Source: an uncultured Acetatifactor sp.
Lineage (GTDB): Bacteria; Bacillota; Clostridia; Lachnospirales; Lachnospiraceae
Direction: 5' to 3'
NCBI GenBank assembly: GCA_947631715.1
Contig: CANRMK010000173.1
Coordinates: forward strand, 1 to 5,492
Length of the DNA stretch: 5,492 nucleotides
Position numbers and translations under genes: made by a program. Positions 1 through 4,900 of the stretch are shown here, piece by piece. The notes below the pieces were generated by a model that did not search any database, was not told the DNA's origin, and saw only the letters and a program-made list of their open reading frames with translations. Numbering within the stretch: position 1 is the stretch's first letter; every line of letters begins with the position of its first letter.

Positions 1-69
1 TACAGCCTGTCCTTGTTTGGACTCGGGAAGTGTGCTAGAATAAAACGGCAAAGCTGCGAGGAGGCTGTA
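1..69. repeat. Inverted repeat flanking the uvrA-like promoter
   Basis: TACAGCCT at 1-8 is the exact reverse complement of AGGCTGTA at 62-69. The two arms lie 53 bases apart, with the promoter of the UvrA-like gene between them. The right arm overlaps the GAGGAGG ribosome binding site at 58-64. In a transcript entering from upstream, the arms could pair and hide part of that site; a transcript from the promoter at 13-41 would lack the left arm. An eight-base match in so short a region can occur by chance, so function is speculative. Confidence 0.25.
13..41 (+). promoter_or_regulatory. Sigma-A-type promoter of the UvrA-like gene
   Basis: TTGTTT (13-18) is separated by 17 bases from TAGAAT (36-41). 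The -10 is preceded by TGC, giving an extended -10. Spacing is ideal and both hexamers are near consensus, so expression probably needs no activator. Transcription would begin near 48, leaving a leader of about 29 bases. The paired TGTMAC box found at the other two promoters in this window is absent here. Confidence 0.6.
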
Positions 70-75
70 AAAGGA
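58..75 (+). promoter_or_regulatory. Ribosome binding sites that leave two possible uvrA-like starts
   Basis: GAGGAGG at 58-64 lies 12 bases before the ATG at 77, slightly long. A second site, AAAAGGA at 69-75, is too close to ATG 77 but lies 7 bases before the in-frame ATG at 83. The protein may therefore start at 77 (MKMDDQ) or at 83 (MDDQ). The difference is two residues outside any domain. Confidence 0.5.
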
Positions 76-76
76 T

Positions 77-2599
77 ATGAAGATGGACGATCAGGAAATC
101 CCGAAGAAGATCAAGATCCGCGGCGGACGGGTACATAATCTGAAAAATATTGATGTGGATATCCCGCTTCACAAGGTTGTGGGAATTGCAGGCGTTTCCG
201 GCTCTGGAAAGTCCTCTTTGGCGCTGGGAATTCTGTATGCGGAGGGATCCCGGCGTTATCTGGAATCTCTGTCAACTTACACCCGCAGAAGAATGACACA
301 GGCACAAAAGGCGCAGGTAGATGAAGTGCTGTATGTTCCGGCAGCGCTTGCCCTGCGGCAGCGCCCCGGCGTTCCCGGTATCCGCAGTACGTTTGGAACA
401 GGCACGGAACTGCTGAATCATCTGCGGCTTATGTTTTCCCGCCTTGCATCACATTCATGTCCCAATGGCCACTATGCGGAACCGTCTCTGAATGTGGCGG
501 CGGGTCTTCCAATCGTCTGTCCCGTGTGCGGTGAGGAGTTCTTTGCACCCGGCGCGGAGGAACTGGCATTCAACAGCCAGGGCGCGTGCAAGACCTGTGA
601 CGGTACGGGCGTTGTACGCACTGTGGATGAGACAACGCTGGTGCCGGATGAATCTCTGTCCATCAATGAGGGTGCGGTCGCGCCATGGCAGACGCTGATG
701 TGGTCGCTGATGAAAGATATCGCCCGCGAAATGGGTGTCCGCACCGATGTGCCGTTTCGGGAGCTGACAGCGAAAGAGCGGGATATCGTATTTCATGGCC
801 CCGCTGTCAAGAAAAACATTATTTATCAGAATAAGACAAACGGCGCTGCCGGGGATATGGATTTCACCTATTTTAACGCCACCTATACTGTGGAGAACGC
901 CTTGTCCAAAGTGAAAGACGAAAAGGGCATGAAACGGGTAGAAAAGTTCCTGAGGCAGGAGGTGTGCCCGGACTGCGGCGGAACAAGGTTGAACAGCGCG
1001 GCGCGTGCCCCGAGGCTTCGGGGGATTTCTCTTGCGGAAGCCTGTGCCATGACACTTTCTGACCTGATGCAGTGGGTGGCCGGTGTCCCGGGTTCTCTGC
1101 CAGCGGAAATGCGTCCGATGGCGGAGAGCATCTGCGGATCGTTTGAGAGCGCCGCCAGGCGCCTGACGGATCTGGGGCTCTCGTATCTTGCGCTGGACCG
1201 GGCAGCAGCAACGCTGTCCACCGGGGAGCGGCAGAGGATGCAGCTGGCACGCGCAGTGAGAAACCGTACCACCGGCGTCCTTTATATTCTCGATGAACCG
1301 TCTATCGGCTTACATCCCTCCAATCTGGAGGGACTTTTCGGCGTGATGCGGGATCTGGTTGCAGACGGCAATTCGGTGGTGCTGGTGGACCATGACACGC
1401 AGGTGCTTTCCGAAGCGGACTGGCTTGTTGAGCTCGGACCGGAAGCCGGTGCAGGCGGCGGATCTATTATTGCGCAGGGGACGCTTGCGGAAGTGGAAAA
1501 CGATCCAAATTCACGGATCGGATGTTTTCTGACCGGAAAAAGGACCATCCGCATCGGAAACCCTGTTCTGCGGGAGCAGATGTTTTCTCTCGGAACGATC
1601 CATCTGTCCACCTCCGAAATTCATACGGTAAAGCCACTGGAGGTGGATTTCCCAAAGGGCCGGCTGATCGCGGTGACAGGCGTATCCGGTTCCGGGAAGA
1701 CAACGCTGATCCTGGAAAGTCTTGTTCCCGCGCTGGAAGCTTCTATCCGGGGAGAGCAGCTTCCGGGACATGTGAGAGCCGTCCTGGCCGACGGGATAGC
1801 GCAGGTCAAGCTGATCGACGCAGCGCCCATAGGGATCAATGTGCGCTCTACGGTCGCTACCTATGCCAATGTACACGACGAACTGCGCAAGGTATATGCG
1901 AGAACGGCTGACGCAAAGAAAAAGGGATATAAGGCGGGCGATTTTTCTTATAATACCGGGAAACTGCGATGCCCTGTCTGCGATGGCACAGGAACGATCG
2001 ATCTGGATGTGCAGTTCCTGCCGGATGTGGAGATTCCATGCCCGGACTGCGGCGGTTCCCGCTATGCCAGGGAGGCCGGGTCCGTCCGGCGCGTACCGAA
2101 GCATGGCGCAGAGGCGGTTTCTCTTCCGGAGCTTATGGATATGAGTGTGGACGAGGCGCTTGCTGTATGTGAGGATCTTCCGCTTGTGGCACGGAGAATG
2201 GGTGTGCTGAAAGAGCTTGGGCTTGGGTATCTGACGCTGGGCGAGGAAACGCCGAGCCTGTCGGGAGGGGAGGCGCAGCGCCTGAAGCTCGCCAGTGAGA
2301 TGGGCAGGGGACAGGCAGACACCGTATTTGTATTCGATGAGCCCACGATCGGCCTGCATCCGCTGGATGTGGAAACACTGCTTCATGTATTTACAGATTT
2401 AATTGCAAACGGTGCGACTGTCATTGTCATTGAGCATGATCTGGACGTGATCAGGAATGCGGATTACGTGATCGATATGGGACCGGACGGCGGTGTGCAG
2501 GGCGGTGAGATCGTTGCCGCAGGCACGCCGGAGGAGATCAGTATGTGTGAGAGGAGCAAAACGGGGCTTTATTTAAAACGCCCCAAATCGCATCTTTAA
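77..2599 (+). CDS. uvrA: UvrA-family ABC ATPase (UvrA2/DrrC-like paralogue lacking the UvrB-binding domain)
   Basis: A cytoplasmic twin-cassette ABC ATPase of the UvrA family, 840 residues against about 940 for repair UvrA. NBD1 has Walker A GVSGSGKSS (39-47), a degenerate signature LSTGE (380-384), Walker B ending ILDEP (404-408) and H439. NBD2 has Walker A GVSGSGKTT (535-543), canonical signature LSGGE (728-732), Walker B ending VFDEP (752-756) and H787. Zinc-finger cysteine pairs are at 148/151 with 171/174, and at 632/635 with 655/658; C297/C300 correspond to a further UvrA pair. The roughly 100-residue UvrB-binding insert normally found between the CP-H motif and the first zinc finger is missing: CPNGH (128-132) is followed within 16 residues by CPVC. 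Family knowledge: UvrA forms lacking this domain (Deinococcus UvrA2, Streptomyces DrrC) are linked to tolerance of DNA-damaging or intercalating drugs. Loading UvrB is therefore unlikely; binding modified DNA is an inference. The gene has its own promoter and appears monocistronic. It looks more GC-rich than the genes after it. Confidence 0.93.
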   Translation: MKMDDQEIPKKIKIRGGRVHNLKNIDVDIPLHKVVGIAGVSGSGKSSLALGILYAEGSRRYLESLSTYTRRRMTQAQKAQVDEVLYVPAALALRQRPGVPGIRSTFGTGTELLNHLRLMFSRLASHSCPNGHYAEPSLNVAAGLPIVCPVCGEEFFAPGAEELAFNSQGACKTCDGTGVVRTVDETTLVPDESLSINEGAVAPWQTLMWSLMKDIAREMGVRTDVPFRELTAKERDIVFHGPAVKKNIIYQNKTNGAAGDMDFTYFNATYTVENALSKVKDEKGMKRVEKFLRQEVCPDCGGTRLNSAARAPRLRGISLAEACAMTLSDLMQWVAGVPGSLPAEMRPMAESICGSFESAARRLTDLGLSYLALDRAAATLSTGERQRMQLARAVRNRTTGVLYILDEPSIGLHPSNLEGLFGVMRDLVADGNSVVLVDHDTQVLSEADWLVELGPEAGAGGGSIIAQGTLAEVENDPNSRIGCFLTGKRTIRIGNPVLREQMFSLGTIHLSTSEIHTVKPLEVDFPKGRLIAVTGVSGSGKTTLILESLVPALEASIRGEQLPGHVRAVLADGIAQVKLIDAAPIGINVRSTVATYANVHDELRKVYARTADAKKKGYKAGDFSYNTGKLRCPVCDGTGTIDLDVQFLPDVEIPCPDCGGSRYAREAGSVRRVPKHGAEAVSLPELMDMSVDEALAVCEDLPLVARRMGVLKELGLGYLTLGEETPSLSGGEAQRLKLASEMGRGQADTVFVFDEPTIGLHPLDVETLLHVFTDLIANGATVIVIEHDLDVIRNADYVIDMGPDGGVQGGEIVAAGTPEEISMCERSKTGLYLKRPKSHL

Positions 2600-2696
2600 C
2601 GGCACACGTCCCCAATACGGATTTTCCATGTTTATAGAAAAGATTCTTTCTCTCTGACACTTTCTTGGCTTTTCAAATCTGAGCGGTAATTTCACC

Positions 2697-2720
2697 GCCG
2701 CCGAAGCAGGCGGCTTTCTG
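2697..2720 (+). terminator. Probable intrinsic terminator after the UvrA-like gene
   Basis: GCCGCC (2697-2702) and GGCGGC (2709-2714) form a perfect 6-bp GC stem with the 6-base loop GAAGCA, followed by TTTCTG. It lies about 100 bases after the uvrA-like stop and 60 bases before the next promoter, where a terminator is expected. The T-tract is short and interrupted, so termination may be partial. A second small stem, GCGGT (2683-2687) with ACCGC (2694-2698), shares two bases with this one, so both cannot be complete at once. Confidence 0.5.
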
Positions 2721-2750
2721 ATACATCATATATTGCTCCATAGAGGAAAA

Positions 2751-2767
2751 TGTCACCAAGCTGTAAC
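2751..2767 (+). promoter_or_regulatory. Putative response-regulator box (direct repeat) at the regulator-kinase promoter
   Basis: TGTCAC (2751-2756) and TGTAAC (2762-2767) form a direct repeat with an 11-base period, ending exactly 10 bases before the -10. OmpR/PhoB-family regulators bind head-to-tail at such repeats; the E. coli PhoB box (two CTGTCAT-like units, 11-base period, about 10 bases before the -10) has the same geometry. The repeat replaces a usable -35. The same arrangement recurs at 4711-4727. Autoregulation by the product of the 2813 gene is inferred. Confidence 0.55.
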
Positions 2768-2774
2768 ATTCTTT

Positions 2775-2783
2775 TGGTACAAT
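2775..2783 (+). promoter_or_regulatory. Extended -10 promoter of the two-component operon
   Basis: TGG then TACAAT (2778-2783) matches an extended -10 with one mismatch in the hexamer. The position where a -35 would sit at 17-base spacing, 2755-2760, reads ACCAAG, which is poor. This suggests dependence on the activator bound at 2751-2767. Predicted transcription start is near 2790, giving a leader of about 23 bases with GGGAGG at 2796-2801. Confidence 0.55.
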
Positions 2784-2812
2784 AAGAGCAAAAGCGGGAG
2801 GCAGCCACCGAC

Positions 2813-3484
2813 ATGATAGAATTGTATTATGCAGAGGACGATGCCAATATTGCAGAAATGGTAAAGGAATACCTGGAGCAAAAAGGCATGAAAGTGCAGA
2901 TATATCATACACTTTCGGAAATCAGACAGGCGCTGGAAAAGCATATGGCAACAGTTGTCCTGCTTGACTGGAATATGCCGGATGGCCGCGGGGACAGCCT
3001 GTGCCGGTGGATCCGCAGTCATTGGAAAGAACTTCCGATTCTTTTTCTCACCGTCCGTGGGGACAGTTCTGATATTGTTGCGGGATTCAAAAGCGGCGCT
3101 GACGATTACGTGGTAAAGCCGTTCGCATTAGAGGTATTGTATTCGCGGATCCTTGCAGTGCTCCGCAGGGCAGGAAACGTCACAGAACAATATCTTTCCT
3201 GTGATGGGATCAGGATCGATCAGGACCGCCATGCCGTCTTTTGCCATTCAGAGGAAATCCCGCTAAGTGCGGCCGAATATCAGCTTTTACTGTATCTTAT
3301 GCAGAACAAGGGACGAACAGTCACCAGAGCAAAAATTTTAGAACAGGTATGGGACGTGAATGGCAGTTATGTGAATGATAACACGCTGACCGTTACAATG
3401 AAACGACTCCGGGATAAGCTTTCGCAGCCAGCGTGCCTGAAAACGGTCAGAAGCGTGGGCTACCGTATGGAGGATACGATATGA
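2813..3484 (+). CDS. OmpR/PhoB-family response regulator
   Basis: A 223-residue DNA-binding response regulator, the usual length for the family. The receiver domain (about 1-118) has the acidic pair E8/D9 plus D10, phospho-acceptor D52 in LLDWNMP, switch residue T80 in FLT, Y99, and K102 in the VKPF motif, so it should be phosphorylatable. The C-terminal winged helix (about 127-220) has the LSAAEYQLLLYL segment (151-162), TRAKILEQVW (171-180), a recognition-helix region around 186-203 and the closing wing VRSVGYRM (212-219). ATG 2813 is preceded by GGGAGG (2796-2801) with 11-base spacing. The gene ends in an ATGA overlap with the kinase gene, which fits translational coupling of cognate partners. 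The expected role is to take phosphate from the adjacent kinase and act at the boxes at 2751 and 4711. The signal and the subfamily name cannot be read from the sequence. Confidence 0.95.
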   Translation: MIELYYAEDDANIAEMVKEYLEQKGMKVQIYHTLSEIRQALEKHMATVVLLDWNMPDGRGDSLCRWIRSHWKELPILFLTVRGDSSDIVAGFKSGADDYVVKPFALEVLYSRILAVLRRAGNVTEQYLSCDGIRIDQDRHAVFCHSEEIPLSAAEYQLLLYLMQNKGRTVTRAKILEQVWDVNGSYVNDNTLTVTMKRLRDKLSQPACLKTVRSVGYRMEDTI

Positions 3485-4719
3485 ACGGCCGCAAGAATAC
3501 ATTGGTCACTTTGGGATTTGTATTATCTGTCAGTTTCATTGCCGCCGCTATTGCAGCATGGCTGGTTTCCTGTCATGACAGCAGGGCAGCTTTTGACTTG
3601 ATAGATGCGGTCTGCTGCGAAGTCATCGAACAGGAGCCGGGAACGCAGAAGATCATATCTGCCGCTCTGAAGGAATATACAGAGGGAAATCCTGATGGCC
3701 TTTTAGAAGATTCTGTATTGTCCTCGTTTGGATACCGTGTGTCTGATTTTTCGGATCTTTCCTACAAACAAATTGTTTTCCCCGCAGTGGCCGGGTGGGT
3801 GACGGGGCTTTCGCTTTTCTTTTTTACTTTCCTTTCTCGAAACAGGCTGGAAAACCGCAGGATCAGAAATTTAGCTGAATATCTGGAACAGGTAAACAGC
3901 GGCAAGGCGTTGATCCTGTCCGCTTCCGGAGAGGATGATTTTTCCAAATTAGAGGACGAAATCTATAAGACTGTGACATTCCTTTATCGAACGAAAGAGC
4001 AGGCGGTACAGGCCAAAAATGATTTTGCGGAGAATTTATCCAATATCGCTCACCAGATCAAAACACCGATAACCGCTATTTCCCTGGCTGTCCAGAGGGC
4101 GAAGCAGAGTTTTGATGAGGGGGCACCGGAACGGAAAGAGGATCCTGATGCATCGGAGCGGAAAGCGGGCCGCACAGCCTTGGAGCAGGTGGAAAAACAG
4201 CTTTCGCGGCTGACTGATCTGGAGGAAGCTTTGTTGGTCTTGTCCCGGCTTGACGCAGGAACGCTGCTTTTGCAAAAAGAGGAGACAGATGTCTTCACTC
4301 TCCTTGTTCTTGCGGCAGATAATCTGCAGGAGCTTTTCTCAAATTCCGGCACTTCCGTTGAGATACCGGAACAGGGGGAACTGTCCATTTCAGCGGATAT
4401 GGACTGGACGATGGAAGCGCTCATGAATCTTATGAAAAACTGTATGGAACATAATAAGGGAGGAACTGTCCATTGTTCCTACATGCAGAATCCATTGTAC
4501 ACGGAAATCCTGATCTGGGATGAGGGGAAAGGATTTGCAGGGGAGGATATGCCGCATCTCTTTGAGCGGTTTTATCGGGGACAAAATGCCGGTGAGGGCG
4601 GTATTGGAATCGGGCTTGCTCTGGCAAAAGAGATCATAGAACGCCAGAACGGGACGATACGGGCAAAAAACAGATCCGGCGGAGGAGCTTGTTTTGAGAT
4701 CCGCTTTTACAGTCACTGA
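3481..4719 (+). CDS. Two-transmembrane sensor histidine kinase
   Basis: A 412-residue membrane sensor kinase. TM1 spans about 7-29, an extracytoplasmic segment about 30-97 contains C31, C45 and C46, and TM2 spans about 98-118. A basic, helical linker (119-183) leads to the DHp domain with H-box NIAHQIKTPI and phospho-acceptor H191; the second helix ends in LSRLDAG (254-260). The catalytic domain has an N-box (NLMKNCMEHN, 316-325), G1 DEGKGF (347-352), F-box LFERFYRG (360-367) and G2 GIGIGLAL (374-381). All elements for autophosphorylation are present. The ATG at 3481 is chosen over an upstream in-frame ATG at 3433 because GGAGG (3469-3473) sits 7 bases before it and it forms ATGA with the regulator stop. 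The extracytoplasmic loop of nearly 70 residues differs from the very short loop of BceS-type kinases, so direct ligand sensing is plausible. The DHp hairpin carries a charged insertion at about 212-230. Confidence 0.94.
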   Translation: MNGRKNTLVTLGFVLSVSFIAAAIAAWLVSCHDSRAAFDLIDAVCCEVIEQEPGTQKIISAALKEYTEGNPDGLLEDSVLSSFGYRVSDFSDLSYKQIVFPAVAGWVTGLSLFFFTFLSRNRLENRRIRNLAEYLEQVNSGKALILSASGEDDFSKLEDEIYKTVTFLYRTKEQAVQAKNDFAENLSNIAHQIKTPITAISLAVQRAKQSFDEGAPERKEDPDASERKAGRTALEQVEKQLSRLTDLEEALLVLSRLDAGTLLLQKEETDVFTLLVLAADNLQELFSNSGTSVEIPEQGELSISADMDWTMEALMNLMKNCMEHNKGGTVHCSYMQNPLYTEILIWDEGKGFAGEDMPHLFERFYRGQNAGEGGIGIGLALAKEIIERQNGTIRAKNRSGGGACFEIRFYSH

Positions 4720-4727
4720 GTTGTAAC
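4711..4727 (+). promoter_or_regulatory. Second putative response-regulator box, ahead of the ABC transporter gene
   Basis: AGTCAC (4711-4716) and TGTAAC (4722-4727) repeat the arrangement at 2751-2767: same 5-base gap, same 10-base distance to the -10. Aligned without gaps from the box through the -10 (4711-4743 against 2751-2783), 24 of 33 positions are identical. The box covers the last two codons and the TGA stop (4717-4719) of the kinase gene, so coding and regulatory signals overlap. The inferred role is binding of the neighbouring response regulator to control the transporter. Confidence 0.55.
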
Positions 4728-4734
4728 TTTCATT

Positions 4735-4743
4735 TGCTATCAT
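4735..4743 (+). promoter_or_regulatory. Extended -10 promoter of the ABC transporter gene
   Basis: TGC then TATCAT (4738-4743) is an extended -10 with one mismatch in the hexamer. At 17-base spacing the -35 position (4715-4720) reads ACTGAG, again poor. Transcription would start near 4750, giving an untranslated leader of roughly 138 bases before the ATPase start. Readthrough from the kinase gene is also possible because no convincing terminator lies between the two genes. Confidence 0.5.
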
Positions 4744-4752
4744 GATGATAGC
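4736..4752. repeat. Palindrome covering the -10 of the transporter promoter
   Basis: GCTATCA (4736-4742) and TGATAGC (4746-4752) are perfect inverted arms around TGA, and the core ATCATGAT (4739-4746) is itself palindromic. The element covers the -10 hexamer and the expected start site. It is not followed by a T-tract, so it is not a normal terminator. It could be an operator for a dimeric repressor, or a hairpin in a readthrough transcript. The otherwise matching promoter at 2775 lacks it. Confidence 0.45.
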
Positions 4753-4828
4753 CGGGACTGTAAGGAGTTAATTCAAACTCAGGAAATTACAGCGGCTCTT
4801 CAAAAGGAACCGGAGGAGGAAATATCGC

Positions 4829-4900
4829 ATGAATGTGTCCGAGAGTACTGCAAAAGGCCTGTCAGCAAAGAAAAGGAGAAAAGTGGAATGGAAATTCTAA
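4829..4900 (+). CDS. Possible 23-residue leader peptide overlapping the ABC ATPase start
   Basis: A short reading frame starts at ATG 4829 with a very strong GGAGGAGG (4812-4819) 9 bases upstream, and stops at TAA 4898-4900, 13 bases into the ATPase gene in another frame. The peptide starts MNVSEST and ends VEWKF. Its basic run (residues 14-18) is simply the reading of the purine-rich ATPase ribosome binding site, so composition is weak evidence for function. If translated, ribosomes would cross the ATPase start and could reinitiate there, coupling the two. CUCUUC (4796-4801) could pair with GAGGAG (4813-4818) and hide this site. It has no recognised homologue; it may be only a translated leader or a chance frame. 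Confidence 0.35.
   Translation: MNVSESTAKGLSAKKRRKVEWKF
4874..4878 (+). promoter_or_regulatory. Ribosome binding site of the ABC ATPase
   Basis: AGGAG (within AAAAGGAGAAAA) lies 9 bases before ATG 4888 and fixes the start. No ATG, GTG or TTG occurs in the same frame between the kinase stop and 4888. The site lies inside the 23-codon upstream frame. Confidence 0.75.

Noticed and set aside
1511..2386. Long antisense open frame (291 codons, - strand) within the UvrA-like gene
   Set aside because: It lies wholly opposite a gene with intact UvrA motifs; its translation shows no recognisable domain, and such open antisense frames are common in GC-rich codon use.
2563..2584. GGGGC/GCCCC hairpin at the end of the UvrA-like gene as a terminator
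   Set aside because: It lies within the coding end, has a 12-base loop, and is followed by AAATCGCATC rather than a T-tract. The stem at 2697-2714 is a better candidate.
2628..2785. Tiny forward frames in the intergenic region (ATG at 2628, 9 residues; ATG at 2750, 11 residues)
   Set aside because: The first has no ribosome binding site; the second overlaps the regulatory box upstream of the predicted transcription start, with only a poorly spaced site.
2673..2912. Reverse-strand open frame of 79 codons across the intergenic region and the start of the regulator gene
   Set aside because: It overlaps the promoter and the N-terminus of a clear response regulator, and no domain or promoter supports it.
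3433..3480. In-frame upstream ATG extending the kinase by 16 residues
   Set aside because: The extension lies inside the regulator gene in another frame, has no comparable ribosome binding site, and the ATG at 3481 has GGAGG at 7 bases and the ATGA coupling.
4765..4780. GAGTT/AACTC small hairpin in the transporter leader
   Set aside because: Only five mostly weak pairs with a six-base loop and no T-tract; not distinguishable from chance.
4868..4884. Basic cluster in the 23-residue leader peptide as a functional nucleic-acid-binding or targeting motif
   Set aside because: The codons are the purine-rich ribosome binding site of the ATPase, which reads as Lys/Arg in this frame by necessity.
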